In this document: positions 45,897-56,026 of the stretch, piece by piece | Layout of the letters: each line of letters opens with the position of its first letter | Numbering within the stretch: position 1 is the stretch's first letter | Assembly: GCA_016208015.1 (NCBI GenBank) | Contig: JACQYW010000006.1 | Span: 55,280 to 119,279, forward strand | Source of the DNA: Nitrosomonadales bacterium | GTDB lineage: Bacteria > Pseudomonadota > Gammaproteobacteria > Burkholderiales > Gallionellaceae | Direction of reading: 5' to 3' | DNA: 64,000 nucleotides | The notes under the pieces: model-generated | What the model was told of the DNA's origin: nothing | The model's input: only the letters and a program-made list of their open reading frames with translations | The model's database searches: none | Made by a program: the position numbers and the translations under genes

Positions 45897-48344
45897 CTAG
45901 AGTGAAACGCGGCGCAGCCGCAACGCATTGGCGATCACCGACACCGAACTGAAACTCATCGCGGCGGCGGCAATGATCGGGGAAAGCAACAGACCGAAGA
46001 ACGGGTACAGCACACCTGCCGCGACGGGGATGCCGAGCACGTTGTAGATGAAGGCGAAAAACAGATTCTGGCGGATGTTCTTCATGGTCGCGCGCGACAG
46101 GCGCACGGCGCGCACGATGCCGGTGAGGTCGCCCTTGATCAGCGTCACGCCCGCGCTTTCCATCGCCACGTCGGTGCCGGTGCCCATGGCGATGCCGACC
46201 TGTGCCTGCGCCAGTGCGGGCGCGTCGTTGACGCCGTCGCCCGCCATCGCCACGATGCGGCCCTGCGCCTGCAATTGCTTGACGATGGAAGCCTTCTGCT
46301 CGGGCAGCACTTCCGCCTCGATGCGGTCTATGCCCAGTTTGCTCGCCACCGCTTGCGCCGTGACGCGGTTGTCGCCGGTGAGCATGATGACCTGCACACC
46401 TTCTTCATGCAGCGCGCGGATCGCGTCCGGTGTGGAAGCCTTGACCGGATCGGCCACGCCGATCAATCCCGCCGCCTTGCCGTCGATGGCCAGCAGCATC
46501 ACGGTCTGGCCGTCGCCGCGCAACGCTTCGGCGCGCGCGGGCAAGTCGCCTGCGGCTATGTGCAATTCCTCGAACAATTTCAGATTGCCCAGCGCGACCG
46601 CGCGTCCTTCGACCGTGCCGGTGACGCCTTTGCCGGTGATCGAGCGGAATTCGCCGACCGGTTCAAGTTCGATGTTTCTGTCTTGTGCGCCCTTGACGAT
46701 GGCTGCGGCCAGCGGATGCTCGCTGGCGCGTTCCAGGCTGGCGCCCAGGCGCAACACTTCGCCTTCATCGAATCCGGCCAGCGGAACGACCGCCGTCAGT
46801 TTCGGCTTGCCCTCGGTCAAGGTGCCGGTCTTGTCCACCACCAGCGTGTTCACCTTCTCCATGGTTTCCAGCGCTTCGGCATTCTTGATCAGCACGCCCA
46901 GTGTCGCGCCGCGCCCGGTGCCGACCATGATGGACATCGGCGTGGCCAGCCCCAGCGCGCAGGGACAGGCGATGATCAGCACCGCCACCGCGTTGACCAC
47001 GGCATGCGCCAGACGCGGTTCCGGTCCCCAGAGTCCCCAGATCGTCAACGTGGCAAGCGCCACGGCCATCACCGCGGGCACGAAATATCCCGCAACCACA
47101 TCTGCCAGGCGCTGGATCGGCGCACGCGAGCGCTGTGCCTCGCTCACCATGTGTACGATCTGCGCGAGCAGCGTATCTGCACCGACGCGCTCGGCGCGCA
47201 TCAGCAGGCTGCCGGTGCCGTTCACCGTCGCGCCGATCAGGCGCGCGCCCATAGTCTTTTCCACCGGGATGGATTCGCCCGTCACCATCGACTCGTCCAG
47301 CGCACTTGTTCCCTCAAGCACCATGCCGTCCACCGGCACCTTCTCGCCGGGACGCACGCGCAGCACATCGTTCGGTTGCACTTGCTCCAGCGGGATGTCC
47401 TCTTCATTGCCGTTGCTGCGCACGATGCGCGCGGTCTTGGGCGCAAGCCCCAACAGCAGCTTGATCGCCGCGCTGGTCTGGCTGCGCGCGCGCAATTCCA
47501 TCACCTGTCCCAGCAGCACCAGCGCCATGATCACCGCCGCCGCCTCGAAATACACCGGCACCGTATCCATCATGCTGCGCATGGCGGGCGGGAAGATGCC
47601 CGGCAGCAGCATCGCCACCACGCTGTAGCTCCACGCCACGCCGACGCCGAGCGCGATCAGGGTGAACATGTTGAGGCTGCGGTTGACGACGGATTCATAT
47701 CCGCGCCGGAAGATCGGCCAGCCGCCCCATAGTACGGCGGGGGTGGCCAGCAGGAATTCGATCCATTGCAGGGCGGGCATGGAAACGGATGCGGGCAAGA
47801 CCTGCGGGAAGAGGTCGGTCGCCATCGCGAGAATGAAAACCGGCAAGGCCAGCACGGCGCTGATCCAGAAACGCCGGGTCATGTCGTCCAGTTCGGCATG
47901 GTCTTCCCCCGCCGCATTGCGCGGCTCCAGCGCCATGCCGCATTTCGGGCAACTGCCGGGCGCATTGCGCACGATCTCGGGGTGCATGGGGCAGGTGTAT
48001 TCGACTGCACCCGGTGCAGTCGGGAATTCGGGTTCCAGGGTCATGCCGCACTTCGGGCAGTTTCCCGGTGCGGGCTGGCGCACTTCCGGGTGCATGGGGC
48101 AGGTGTAGACCGCTCCCCCGGCGGCAGCGGGCGACGGCGTATTCTGGTGCGTGTTGCTATAGTCGTTCGGCGCGGCCTGAAACTTGTCCAGGCACTTGGC
48201 GCTACAAAACAGGTAGGTGCGGCCTTCGTGTATGAAACGTAAGCGGCTCTCCGGTGCAACCGTCATGCCGCATACCGGGTCTTTGTTCAATGTGTCCGCC
48301 GCGTGCGCGGAATCGTCATGCATAGATCGATGGTCGTGTTCCAT
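45897..48344 (-). CDS. P1B-type copper-translocating ATPase with YHS and two HMBD motifs
   Basis: An 815-residue P-type ATPase. The N-terminus has a YHS domain (DPVCGMTV) and two copies of the heavy-metal-binding motif (YTCPMHPEV...NCPKCGM and YTCPMHPEI...SCPKCGM) instead of a CXXC HMA domain. The core has the CPC transport motif (Cys460-Pro-Cys462), phosphorylation site DKTGT (Asp504) and GDGVND. It pumps copper out of the cytoplasm. It is placed with the Cus pump genes. The ATG at 48344 is chosen; an extension to 48392 is Arg-rich. Confidence 0.92.
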   Translation of the reverse strand: MEHDHRSMHDDSAHAADTLNKDPVCGMTVAPESRLRFIHEGRTYLFCSAKCLDKFQAAPNDYSNTHQNTPSPAAAGGAVYTCPMHPEVRQPAPGNCPKCGMTLEPEFPTAPGAVEYTCPMHPEIVRNAPGSCPKCGMALEPRNAAGEDHAELDDMTRRFWISAVLALPVFILAMATDLFPQVLPASVSMPALQWIEFLLATPAVLWGGWPIFRRGYESVVNRSLNMFTLIALGVGVAWSYSVVAMLLPGIFPPAMRSMMDTVPVYFEAAAVIMALVLLGQVMELRARSQTSAAIKLLLGLAPKTARIVRSNGNEEDIPLEQVQPNDVLRVRPGEKVPVDGMVLEGTSALDESMVTGESIPVEKTMGARLIGATVNGTGSLLMRAERVGADTLLAQIVHMVSEAQRSRAPIQRLADVVAGYFVPAVMAVALATLTIWGLWGPEPRLAHAVVNAVAVLIIACPCALGLATPMSIMVGTGRGATLGVLIKNAEALETMEKVNTLVVDKTGTLTEGKPKLTAVVPLAGFDEGEVLRLGASLERASEHPLAAAIVKGAQDRNIELEPVGEFRSITGKGVTGTVEGRAVALGNLKLFEELHIAAGDLPARAEALRGDGQTVMLLAIDGKAAGLIGVADPVKASTPDAIRALHEEGVQVIMLTGDNRVTAQAVASKLGIDRIEAEVLPEQKASIVKQLQAQGRIVAMAGDGVNDAPALAQAQVGIAMGTGTDVAMESAGVTLIKGDLTGIVRAVRLSRATMKNIRQNLFFAFIYNVLGIPVAAGVLYPFFGLLLSPIIAAAAMSFSSVSVIANALRLRRVSL

Positions 48345-48428
48345 ATCCAGCCTCCTTTCGGACAGATTCGTGCGGTGGGAAGCGCGCGGCAAGCAATATC
48401 GGCTTGGCGCGCGACCCGGTCCGCCGTG

Positions 48429-48698
48429 CTAGTGCCTGTCTTTGGTATGGTCGTGCATGTCCATGCCTTTCATGGAGTCTTGCTTGCCCATGCCGGATGC
48501 TGTTTCGGGCATCGGCATGCCGCTCTTCTCTTCGGCATGGCTGTGTTTCTTTACCGTCTTCTTGGCCTCAACTTTTTTCTCTTTGACGGTTTCGGGATTT
48601 CCCGTTTTGTCGTCGGCATGATGTTCCTCGTTGGCAAAAACGGGGGAAGCAGCAAAAGCAGCCAGCGTGGCGGCAAGTAGTGTGGTTTTCAGTTTCAT
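48429..48698 (-). CDS. Secreted His/Met-rich small protein
   Basis: An 89-residue protein with a signal peptide (cleaved after VFA) and a mature part rich in Lys, His and Met (SHAEEKSGMPMP, MKGMDMHDHTK). It has no recognised domain. Met/His motifs of this kind bind copper in the periplasm, and its position next to the copper ATPase supports this. Confidence 0.7.
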   Translation of the reverse strand: MKLKTTLLAATLAAFAASPVFANEEHHADDKTGNPETVKEKKVEAKKTVKKHSHAEEKSGMPMPETASGMGKQDSMKGMDMHDHTKDRH

Positions 48699-48809
48699 TT
48701 TGATCTCCTTTAAGTTGAGTAAACATTAAACTTTCGGTCTAGTGTATTGGTGCGTTCGATCCTCCTTTCGTCGTGCTTCAAGGTAAATACTCATCGGGTT
48801 CGTCTCACA

Positions 48810-49610
48810 TTAATAGATATGGCTGACGAGAATGCCCACGCCGATATCCGGGCTTGCATCGGAAAAACCTTTCAGGATGTTCGCGCTGATCCGGGTGCCG
48901 GGCGCGATCATGTGCGTGACATATGCCGACAACTCGCGCCTGCCGGCGACACCGCCAGAGGGGCTTTTTGCCGCCTCGAACATCCCCCCCACAGTTTTTC
49001 CGCTGTCCAGTTGCCAGCTTGCGCCTATCGTGCCGTAAGGGACGTTATTGAAATCGACGCCCGGGGGCGAGCCGTAAATCTTGTAGCCGAGTGTTGCAAA
49101 GAGCGCGGTTTCATTCATCCCCCGGTAGCCGTCGATCTGCACCGAGTAGTCGTTGCGGCCCGTGCCCAACCCTTTATTCTCGTCGGCGGTTCCGAATTTG
49201 ATGCCGCTGACCAGATTGACATTCGATGTGTCTGTCGAGAAGATGGTGTAGTCGGCCGACGCGGTGATGTCGCCCAGACCGGAATTGGTGGTCTTCGCCG
49301 CACCGGCGCCTGCGGACGCCATGCCGCCACCCATCCCCCCCGAGCCCCCGGCGCCAGTCATGCCGATACGGCCCATGCCGCGTACGATCCCGCCCGGCCC
49401 GGTGATGCTGATGTACGGCACAGTCAGCGATAGGGTCAGGTTGTCGGTGATGTATTTTCCAGTGACCGGGACGTACAGGATGATGGTCGATTCAGCGTTG
49501 CCATATTTTCCGGAGCTGTAGTCGAATCCTGCACTCAAGCCGCCCCCATCCTCGGCTGTGGCTGTCATGGAGACGAACATGCCCAGCAGCACAATATTGG
49601 AATTCTTCAT
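48810..49610 (-). CDS. Outer-membrane beta-barrel-like protein of unknown function
   Basis: A 266-residue protein with a short N-terminal signal (MKNSNIVLLGMFVSMTATA) and beta strands in the style of transporters of the outer membrane, ending in the aromatic-terminal GVGILVSHIY. A low-complexity Gly-rich loop (around GAGGSGGMGGGMASAG) interrupts it near residue 90. It resembles uncharacterised proteins found beside metal-resistance genes. Confidence 0.65.
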   Translation of the reverse strand: MKNSNIVLLGMFVSMTATAEDGGGLSAGFDYSSGKYGNAESTIILYVPVTGKYITDNLTLSLTVPYISITGPGGIVRGMGRIGMTGAGGSGGMGGGMASAGAGAAKTTNSGLGDITASADYTIFSTDTSNVNLVSGIKFGTADENKGLGTGRNDYSVQIDGYRGMNETALFATLGYKIYGSPPGVDFNNVPYGTIGASWQLDSGKTVGGMFEAAKSPSGGVAGRRELSAYVTHMIAPGTRISANILKGFSDASPDIGVGILVSHIY

Positions 49611-49672
49611 CGCGATATTCCTTCCTTACAGTCGTAGAGCAATTTGGTGTGCGAACAATTCACTGAATTGGA

Positions 49673-50185
49673 CTAATGCGTGTGGGCATGTCTGCCCTCG
49701 CCATGGGCTGACTCATCCTGTTCGACATGTACATCGGGCAGGGACATCACCCCCAGACCGTGCCGGTAAACCAGTTCCCCGCCATGCCAAGCGGTGCTGG
49801 CGACCAGCATCCATGCCGCGATCACTGCACCGACGAACGGCCATGTGGGGGTGGCATCCACTTTGTGTTTCCATGCGTCCCAGCCTGCCAGTACCAACAG
49901 CACTGCCAAGGTGACCAACGCCCATGCACGGTGCAGCAGCATCGCGGCATGGCCAGCCTCGTCATGATTGACTGAATTGGAGGCCAGCCATCCCAGTGCG
50001 ACGGTCGGCATGGCAGCCAGCGCGCCCAGCCACAGCGAAGCATGAGCGAGCACGGCGCAATGGGCAGCGTAGCGTGGCCGTTCGCGCAACAGCCTTGCCG
50101 ACAAATGAAAGAATGCCGACACGGATATCAGCGCGATCGGGAAATGAACGAATAACGGATGAAAATTCGGAATCACTTCGGTCAT
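49673..50185 (-). CDS. DUF2231-family membrane protein
   Basis: A 170-residue protein with four helices and the conserved HPLFVHFPIALI start of DUF2231. Its C-terminus is His-rich (EGRHAHTH). Function unknown; proteins of this family often sit in metal or redox clusters. The ATG at 50185 follows AAGGAG and is preferred over an in-frame start at 50305. Confidence 0.85.
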   Translation of the reverse strand: MTEVIPNFHPLFVHFPIALISVSAFFHLSARLLRERPRYAAHCAVLAHASLWLGALAAMPTVALGWLASNSVNHDEAGHAAMLLHRAWALVTLAVLLVLAGWDAWKHKVDATPTWPFVGAVIAAWMLVASTAWHGGELVYRHGLGVMSLPDVHVEQDESAHGEGRHAHTH

Positions 50186-50201
50186 GATTGTCTCCTTTGT
50201 G

Positions 50202-50375
50202 TTATTGCCTGTTCCCGACAATCTCCGGTGGGACTGGCACAGCCGGAGCGGCAGTCCCTGCCTGTTGGGAGGCTTCCCTGTGATCGCCGGGGTGGCCGCC
50301 GCCATGTCCCATCATGCCCATATACCTGCCTGGCCACAGGGCCAATGCCAACATGACGACCATGACCGCGATCAT
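50202..50375 (-). CDS. Very small membrane protein
   Basis: A 57-residue protein with one membrane helix (MIAVMVVMLALALWPG) and a Gly/His-rich segment (MGMMGHGGGHPGDH). The ATG at 50375 has AAAGGAG 5 nt upstream. It is unrecognised. Met and His suggest copper contact. Confidence 0.6.
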   Translation of the reverse strand: MIAVMVVMLALALWPGRYMGMMGHGGGHPGDHREASQQAGTAAPAVPVPPEIVGNRQ

Positions 50376-50458
50376 GACTTCTCCTTTTTGCTGTTGCTTC
50401 ATTGTTATTGTTCCTTCTTTGCGTATTGCATGAAACGAGTCATGCGCTCATGTTTGTA

Positions 50459-50896
50459 TTACTCGACAGCAAAAACATACGGTTCCCTGTTGTCCTTCGG
50501 CACGGCATAGATCGTCAAGGTTCCTTTCTTCATCTCGCCCATGCCCGGCGAATTCATCGGCATGCCGGGGGCGCTGATCCCGGCGATGGCGGGTTTTTCC
50601 CCGAGCAGTTTGCGGACGGAGGCGACCGGCACATGGCCCTCGACCACATAGCCGCCGATCAGCGCGGTGTGGCAACTCGCCACATGGGCAACGCCATGCC
50701 GTTTCTTGATGGCATCCATGTCGGATTCGTTCACCGCTTTAACCGCGAAGCCGTTCTCGCGCAGATAGTTCACATACTTCTCGCAGCAGCCGCAGGCCGG
50801 GCTTTTGTGAAGCGTGATGGCTGTTGCGGCCTGTGCGGCATTCACTCCCGGGAGGGCAAGTGCCAGCGCGAGCAAAATTCGACTGAGCATGTTCAT
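50459..50896 (-). CDS. DUF411-family periplasmic protein
   Basis: A 145-residue secreted protein with signal peptide (ending AQA) and the DUF411 signature SPACGCCEKYVNYLRENGF, a CxCC motif for metal binding, followed by ASCHTALIGGYVVEGHVP. DUF411 proteins are found in copper-resistance clusters; their exact role is not established. It lies 24 nt after the CusF-like gene. Confidence 0.85.
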   Translation of the reverse strand: MNMLSRILLALALALPGVNAAQAATAITLHKSPACGCCEKYVNYLRENGFAVKAVNESDMDAIKKRHGVAHVASCHTALIGGYVVEGHVPVASVRKLLGEKPAIAGISAPGMPMNSPGMGEMKKGTLTIYAVPKDNREPYVFAVE

Positions 50897-50920
50897 CTTG
50901 TCCCTTTCGCCGGTGGTCGT

Positions 50921-51265
50921 TTATTTGTGCGAGATATTCACGATCACCCACTGTTTCTTTTCACCTTGCACCAGTTCAAAGCGCACTGCGTCACCGGCCT
51001 TGAGGCCTTGAGGCAAAGGATCGTGCAACATGAACCACATGGTCATCGACGGCCAGCCCAGCGCAGCGATGGGCTCGTGGGCGATCTGCACTTTGCCGTC
51101 TTTCGCGTTTATTGCTTTCAGCACTCCGGCGCCAATGTGAGTGGCGGCCTGCTGAGTTTGTTGCGATGACGCATCGTGATGTTGCTCATGCTCGTTTGAC
51201 GCGGCGCGGGCCAAGGCGCTTGTCGCCAGCAATGCGAAGAAAAATGCGAGAGTCAGTTTGTTCAT
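50921..51265 (-). CDS. CusF-like periplasmic copper chaperone
   Basis: A 114-residue protein: signal peptide, a His-rich stretch (NEHEQHHDASS) and a CusF beta-barrel with the characteristic HEPIAALGWPSMTMWFML copper site (His, Trp, two Met). It delivers Cu(I) to the CusCBA pump. Its start overlaps the cusA stop by 4 nt. Confidence 0.88.
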   Translation of the reverse strand: MNKLTLAFFFALLATSALARAASNEHEQHHDASSQQTQQAATHIGAGVLKAINAKDGKVQIAHEPIAALGWPSMTMWFMLHDPLPQGLKAGDAVRFELVQGEKKQWVIVNISHK

Positions 51266-54200
51266 GGTGTTTCCTTTCTGTTGGTATGGGTGATTGAAGA
51301 AATTTCGCGTTGTTTGATCAGTGCGTAGATCACCGGGATCACCAGCAGCGTGAGAACCGCCGAAGAGACCATGCCGCCGACCATTGGGGCCGCGATGCGG
51401 CGCATCACCTCCGAGCCGGTGCCGGTTCCCCACAGAATGGGAAGCAGTCCGGCCATGATGGCCACCACGGTCATCATCTTGGGGCGCACGCGTTCCACTG
51501 CGCCTTCCATGACAGCGGCGTAAAGATCTTTCGCAGAAGGTGGGTGACCTGCCGCGATGCAGTGAGATTGCGCTTCCTGCCATGCCTTCTCCAGATAGAT
51601 CAGCATCACCACGCCGGTCTCCGCCGCCACCCCCGCCAGCGCGATGAAGCCCACCGCCACGGCCACGCTCAGGTTGTAGTCGAGCAGCCACAGCAGCCAC
51701 ACGCCGCCGACCAGCGCGAACGGCACCGACAGCATCACCACCAGCGATTCGGTGACGCGCTTGAAGTTGAGGTACAGCAACAGGAAGATGATGAGCAGGG
51801 TGATGGGGATCACGATCTTCATTTTGGCCGTGGCGCGCTCCATGTACTCGAACTGCCCGCTCCAGGTGGCGTAATAGCCGGGCGGGAATTTGACCTGTTC
51901 GGCCACCTCCTTGCGCGCTTCGTCCACATAGGAACCGATGTCGCGGTCGCGGATGTCGACATAGATGTAGGCGGAGAGCAGGGCGTTCTCGGTGCGGATA
52001 GAGGGCGCGCCCTTGCTGATGCTCACCTTTGCGACCTGGCCGAGCGGGATCATCGCGCCGTCCATGGTGGGCACAAGCACCTCGCGCGCGATCTGCTCCG
52101 GCGTGCCGCGCAGCTCGCGCGGATAACGCACGCTGACGCCGAAGCGTTCCAGGCCTTCCACCGTGGTGGTGACAATCTCGCCGCCGAGTGCGGTGGCGAT
52201 CACGTCCTGTACTTCGCCGACGCTCAGCCCGTAGCGCGCCAGTGCCAACCGGTCCGGTTCGATGTTGAGATAGAAACCGCCGGTGATGCGTTCGGCGTAG
52301 GCACTGGTCGTGCCGGGGATGTTCCTGACCACAGACTCGATCTGCTTGGCCAGACGCTCCATCTCGTCCAGGTTCTTGCCGAACACCTTGATGCCGATGG
52401 GCGTGCGGATGCCGGTGGAGAGCATGTCGATGCGCGCCTTGATCGGCATGGTCCACGAGTTGGCCACGCCGGGGAATTGCAGTGCGCGGTCCATCTCGGC
52501 GATCAGCTTGTCGGTGTCCATGCCGGGCCGCCAGTCATCCTGCGGCTTGAGGTTGATCACGGTCTCGAACATCTCCAGCGGCGCCGGGTCGGTGGCGGTC
52601 TGCGCGCGACCGGCCTTGCCGTACACCGATTCGACCTCGGGGAAGCTCTTGATGATCTTGTTCTGCGTTTGCAGCAGTTCGGCGGCTTTGGTGACCGGCA
52701 TGCCGGGCAGGGAAGCGGGCATGTAGAACAGCGTGCCTTCGTTCAGCGTCGGCATGAACTCGCTGCCCAGCTTCATGGCGGGATAGACGGACACGGCGCA
52801 CACGAGCACGGCGGCCGCGAGGGTGGCCTTCTTGTATTCCATCACGGCGGTGATGAGCGGCCTGTAGCTTGCGATCAGCCAGCGGTTGAGCGGATTCTCC
52901 GCTTCCGGTTTGATCTTGCCTTTGATGAACAGCAGCATCAGCACCGGCACCAGCGTGACCGAGAGCAGGGCGGCACCAGCCATGGCGAAGGTCTTGGTGA
53001 AGGCCAGCGGCGCGAACAATCTTCCTTCTTGGGCTTCAAGCGTGAACACCGGCAGGAAGGAGACGGTGATGATGAGCAGGGAGAAGAAGAGGGAAGGGCC
53101 GACTTCCTTGCAGGCGGAGAGGATGGCGGCGCTCCGCTGTGAATGCGGCGCGTCTGCGGCGTTGGCTGCGTCGCCGGTTCCTCGCCTACCTTCATGGTAT
53201 GTCTCGTCACCGGCTCCTTGCCGCCTTGCATCCATCACCGCATTCGCAGCGGATGGTTGTTGTCCAAGGCGTTCCAAATGCTTATGCGCATTCTCGATCA
53301 TCACGATCGCCGCATCCACCATCGCTCCGATGGCAATCGCGATCCCGCCCAGGCTCATGATGTTGGAGTTGAGATTCAAGAAACGCATGGCGATGAAGGC
53401 GATCAGCACGCCGATGGGCAGCATCACGATGGCGACCAGCGCGCTGCGTGCATGCATCAGGAACACCATGCACACCAGCGCCACGATCAGGCCTTCTTCG
53501 AGCAGCGTCTTCTTCAAGGTGGCGATGGCGCGCTGGATCAGCTCGGAGCGATCGTACACGGCCTGGATGCTCACGCCTTCCGGCAACCCGGGCGTGATCT
53601 CGGCGATCTTGTCCTTGATGTTCTGTATCACCTCCAGCGCGTTCTGGCCGTAGCGCGCCATGGCGATGCCGGACACCACTTCACCCTCGCCATTCAACTC
53701 GGCCAGGCCGCGCCGCTCGTCCGGCCCCAGTTCGATGCGCGCGATGTCACGCAGCAGCACCGGCGTTCCGCGCTCGGACTTCACCACCAGGTTCTCGATG
53801 TCGCTCCTGCCGCGCAGGTAACCTTTGCCGCGCACCATGTACTCGGTCTCGGCCATCTCGATCACGCGCCCGCCTACATCGCGGTTCGAGTCGCGTATCA
53901 CTTGCGAGACCTTACCCAATGGGATGCCGTAAGCGCGCAGTTTCACCGGATCGACCGTCACCTGGTATTGCTGTACGAAGCCGCCGACGGAAGCGACTTC
54001 CGCCACGCCGTGCGCCTTGGTCAGTTGATAGCGCAGATACCAGTCCTGCATGGTGCGCAGTTCGGCGAGGTTGTGTTTGTCGCTGAGTACGGCGTACTGG
54101 TACACCCAGCCCACGCCGCTGGCGTCCGGCCCCAGTTGCGGCGACACACCCTGCGGCATGCGTCCCGCGATGCTGTTCAGGTATTCCAGCACGCGCGAGC

Positions 54201-54519
54201 GCGCCCAGTAGATGTCGGTGCCGTCCTCGAAGATCACGTACACGAAGGATGCACCGAAGAACGAGAAGCCGCGCACCACCTTGGATTTCGGCACGGACAG
54301 CATCGCCGTGGTGAGCGGGTAGGTGACCTGGTCTTCCACCACTTGCGGCGCCTGACCGGGGTATTCGGTATAGACGATCACCTGCACGTCGGACAGGTCG
54401 GGCAGCGCGTCCAGCGGCGTTTTCACCAGCGCATAGATGCCCGCCAGCGTGATGAACAGGGTGGCGAGCAGGACCAGAAAGCGGTTGTGGGCCGACCACT
54501 CGATTATCTTGGCAAGCAT
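51262..54519 (-). CDS. cusA: CusA/CzcA heavy-metal efflux RND pump
   Basis: A 1085-residue inner-membrane RND pump. The start (MLAKIIEWSAHNRFLVLLAT), the repeated DAAIVMIENAHK and the final segment PVIYALIKQ match CusA. Large periplasmic loops and about 12 helices are present. It drives Cu(I)/Ag(I) export together with CusB and CusC. The cytoplasmic loop around residue 430-480 is longer than usual by about 30 residues and Ala/Gly/Arg-rich (AGDETYHEGRRGTGDAANAA). It is 1 nt from cusB. Confidence 0.93.
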   Translation of the reverse strand: MLAKIIEWSAHNRFLVLLATLFITLAGIYALVKTPLDALPDLSDVQVIVYTEYPGQAPQVVEDQVTYPLTTAMLSVPKSKVVRGFSFFGASFVYVIFEDGTDIYWARSRVLEYLNSIAGRMPQGVSPQLGPDASGVGWVYQYAVLSDKHNLAELRTMQDWYLRYQLTKAHGVAEVASVGGFVQQYQVTVDPVKLRAYGIPLGKVSQVIRDSNRDVGGRVIEMAETEYMVRGKGYLRGRSDIENLVVKSERGTPVLLRDIARIELGPDERRGLAELNGEGEVVSGIAMARYGQNALEVIQNIKDKIAEITPGLPEGVSIQAVYDRSELIQRAIATLKKTLLEEGLIVALVCMVFLMHARSALVAIVMLPIGVLIAFIAMRFLNLNSNIMSLGGIAIAIGAMVDAAIVMIENAHKHLERLGQQPSAANAVMDARRQGAGDETYHEGRRGTGDAANAADAPHSQRSAAILSACKEVGPSLFFSLLIITVSFLPVFTLEAQEGRLFAPLAFTKTFAMAGAALLSVTLVPVLMLLFIKGKIKPEAENPLNRWLIASYRPLITAVMEYKKATLAAAVLVCAVSVYPAMKLGSEFMPTLNEGTLFYMPASLPGMPVTKAAELLQTQNKIIKSFPEVESVYGKAGRAQTATDPAPLEMFETVINLKPQDDWRPGMDTDKLIAEMDRALQFPGVANSWTMPIKARIDMLSTGIRTPIGIKVFGKNLDEMERLAKQIESVVRNIPGTTSAYAERITGGFYLNIEPDRLALARYGLSVGEVQDVIATALGGEIVTTTVEGLERFGVSVRYPRELRGTPEQIAREVLVPTMDGAMIPLGQVAKVSISKGAPSIRTENALLSAYIYVDIRDRDIGSYVDEARKEVAEQVKFPPGYYATWSGQFEYMERATAKMKIVIPITLLIIFLLLYLNFKRVTESLVVMLSVPFALVGGVWLLWLLDYNLSVAVAVGFIALAGVAAETGVVMLIYLEKAWQEAQSHCIAAGHPPSAKDLYAAVMEGAVERVRPKMMTVVAIMAGLLPILWGTGTGSEVMRRIAAPMVGGMVSSAVLTLLVIPVIYALIKQREISSITHTNRKETP

Positions 54520-54520
54520 C

Positions 54521-56026
54521 TCAGTGGCCCTCGTGTTGTGGCTGGACTTGCATCTTGGTGACTACCCATTCGCCTTCGCCGCGCTCGACGATCTCGAAAC
54601 TGATCTTGCTGCCGGGCTGGAGGTTGGCGACCAGTGAGGAATTCGTCAATGCAAAATCCATGGTCATCCCCGGCCACTTGAGCGCAGGGATGGGGTCGTG
54701 GGTGATGCTCACCGTGCCGTCGTCGTTGATGGCTTCGAGGACGCCTTGCGCCTGATGGCCGACGGCCTGCGATTGCTGCGTCGGCTGGGCGGGCGCTGTC
54801 TGTCCGCCCAATCCGCTTAGCGCAGCTTTCAGATTGCTCTCCGCATCGATCAGGAAGTTGGCTGCGGTGACCACCTGCTCCCCTTCCGCGATACCGCTCA
54901 GCACTTCGACATGGTTGTCGCTGCGACTGCCCAGCGTGACCGTGCGCGGTTCGAAGCGGCCTTCGGCCAGACGCACCAGCACCACTTGCCGGGTGCCGCT
55001 GTCGATCACTGCCGAGGTCGGTACGGTCAGCGCCTTGTCGGCCTTGCCCACGGCGATCTGCGCGTTGGCGAACATGGCGGGTTTGAGCAGCGCTTTCGGA
55101 TTGGCTATCTCGATGCGCACTTGCACCGTGCGCGTCGCGCTGTTCAGCGTCGGGTAGATGAACGCCACCCTGCCGTCGAAACTGCGCTCGGGGTAGGCAT
55201 CGGCCGTGACTTGCGTGCGGGCGCCGGGCTGCACCTGTCCGATGTCCTGCTCCGGCACGTCGGCGATGACCCACACCGAGGACAGGTCGGCGATCTGGTA
55301 CAGTATCTCGCCGGGCATGAAGCGCATGCCTTGCACGGCTTTCTTTTCCAGCACGATGCCGGATACCGGCGCATGGAAGGTGATGCGGTTGCCGCTCAGG
55401 CGGGCATCGGCGATATCCCAGTTTTTCAGGCGCGCGGCGCTGGCGTCGGCGAGTTGTTGCATGCTTTGCTTCGCATCGTCGTCGGCATCTTTCAGCGCGG
55501 CCAGACCTTGCGCGGCGAGTGCCTGTTCGCGCTGCGCCGAGACCAGTTCCGGGCTGTACACTTCGAACAACGCCTGACCTTTTGCGACAGCCTGTCCGGT
55601 GGTGTTCACCTGCAGGCGCTCCACCCAGCCCTCGAATTTCGGCGCGATGGTGTAGCTGCGGCGCTCGTCGATTTCGACACGTCCGGTCACGCGCAAAGTC
55701 CGGTTCAGTTCGCGCAGCGCGGCCGCTTCGCTCTTCACCCCAAGCTTCTGCACCTTGTCCGTGCTGATGCTGATCGCGCCCCCGCTGCCCGGTTCGGCAT
55801 CGCCCGCGTACACCGGCACATAGTCCATGCCCATGGTATCTTTCTTCGGCACAGGCGACGTGTCTGGCAAGCCCATCGGGTTGCGGTAGTAAAGGACTGT
55901 GCGCTCCGCGCTTTTTACTGTGTCCTGTATCCCATATCCCGTATCCTGTTTTCCAAACCAGTATCCGGCTGCGGCCACGGCCAGCAACAGCAGCACGCCC
56001 AGACTCAGTTTGACGGCGTTGTTCAT
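54521..56026 (-). CDS. cusB: CusB-type periplasmic adaptor fused to a CusF domain
   Basis: A 501-residue protein: N-terminal membrane anchor, a short metal-binding motif (GLPDTSPVPKKDTMGMDYVP), adaptor domains (residues ~90-400), and a C-terminal CusF domain (~425-501) with HDPIPALKWPGMTMDFAL. The fusion means the copper chaperone is tethered to the adaptor. It overlaps cusC by 4 nt and cusA follows by 1 nt. Confidence 0.92.
   Translation of the reverse strand: MNNAVKLSLGVLLLLAVAAAGYWFGKQDTGYGIQDTVKSAERTVLYYRNPMGLPDTSPVPKKDTMGMDYVPVYAGDAEPGSGGAISISTDKVQKLGVKSEAAALRELNRTLRVTGRVEIDERRSYTIAPKFEGWVERLQVNTTGQAVAKGQALFEVYSPELVSAQREQALAAQGLAALKDADDDAKQSMQQLADASAARLKNWDIADARLSGNRITFHAPVSGIVLEKKAVQGMRFMPGEILYQIADLSSVWVIADVPEQDIGQVQPGARTQVTADAYPERSFDGRVAFIYPTLNSATRTVQVRIEIANPKALLKPAMFANAQIAVGKADKALTVPTSAVIDSGTRQVVLVRLAEGRFEPRTVTLGSRSDNHVEVLSGIAEGEQVVTAANFLIDAESNLKAALSGLGGQTAPAQPTQQSQAVGHQAQGVLEAINDDGTVSITHDPIPALKWPGMTMDFALTNSSLVANLQPGSKISFEIVERGEGEWVVTKMQVQPQHEGH

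Noticed and set aside
51310..53142. Open frame opposite cusA
   Set aside because: Same reason: antisense shadow of a large RND gene.
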